A program made the translations under genes and the position numbers. Shown here one piece after another: positions 12,012 through 12,051 of a stretch of 12,051 bases of DNA. Location: the NCBI GenBank assembly GCA_019750655.1, contig JAIEOG010000398.1:1-12051 (forward strand), given 5' to 3'. The stretch comes from a bacterium. Its GTDB lineage: Bacteria; Bdellovibrionota; FAC87; UBA2466. The stretch's first letter is position 1. The number at the start of each line of letters is the position of its first letter. Under the pieces are notes generated by a model. That model made no database searches. It had not been told where the DNA came from and saw nothing but the letters and a program-made list of their open reading frames with translations.

Positions 12012-12051
12012 TCAATGCAAAGTTTTAGCGCGCTCTTCGAAACTATCGAGC
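12012..12051 (-). CDS. Possible C-terminal end of an upstream gene (cut by window edge)
   Basis: Read on the minus strand, a 12-codon open stretch (LDSFEERAKTLH) ends in TGA at 12012-12014, 8 bp before the next ATG. Spacing and amino-acid composition fit an operon partner, but the piece is too short to identify. Confidence 0.35.
   Translation of the reverse strand, partial: LDSFEERAKTLH

Noticed and set aside
1..12051. Mobile element, CRISPR array, tRNA or rRNA
   Set aside because: No transposase, integrase, regularly spaced direct repeat or RNA-gene-like sequence was seen.

Overview
This window is a gene-dense bacterial chromosome segment with moderately high G+C. Almost every base is coding, many genes overlap by 4 bp (ATGA), and GTG starts are frequent. 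I see no rRNA, tRNA, CRISPR array, transposase or phage gene, and no stretch over 300 bases lacks a gene. The gene types suggest a Bdellovibrionota or related 'deltaproteobacterial-grade' bacterium: an HD-GYP-like protein with an unusual N-terminal domain, a MinD-like ATPase followed by a J-like/RodZ-type HTH fusion, and a secreted Cys-rich protein. That placement is inference from memory of such families, not from a search.

Layout. (1) 1-2759, minus strand: a secreted Cys-repeat protein, then a NitT/TauT-type ABC importer (ATPase, permease, NMT1/THI5-like binding protein that runs off the left edge), packed as one likely operon. (2) 2760-2943: divergent intergenic region with a perfect 10-bp inverted repeat and a candidate promoter. 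(3) 2944-5282: two HD-superfamily proteins, convergent, sharing a 4-bp stop overlap. The first is HD-GYP-like with its HD aspartate changed to Asn. The second is an HD phosphohydrolase-like protein with a long helical C-terminal part. (4) 5397-6785: ahcY (S-adenosylhomocysteine hydrolase). (5) 6891-10207, plus strand: MinD/ParA-like ATPase, J-like/HTH fusion, RluD-family pseudouridine synthase and PgeF-type multicopper/laccase-domain protein. Three of these genes are linked by ATGA overlaps at two junctions. (6) 10204-12051, minus strand: a small helical protein, RidA, a SurA-N-like secreted protein and a RimI-type acetyltransferase, all overlapping, plus the possible tail of another gene at the right edge.

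Functional reading. The left operon imports a small organic substrate, possibly a thiamine-type precursor. The HD pair suggests nucleotide signalling or hydrolysis. AhcY recycles the by-product of methylation. The MinD/J-HTH pair looks like a spatial-organisation or envelope module linked to RNA modification and peptidoglycan-quality genes. The right operon handles reactive enamine/imine damage (RidA), periplasmic folding and ribosomal-protein acetylation.

The most interesting items are the secreted protein built from repeats with an exact C-x12-C spacing whose end halves look complementary (a possible closed ring or propeller), the HD-to-HN change in the HD-GYP protein, and the MinD plus HPD-less J-like/HTH fusion pair.
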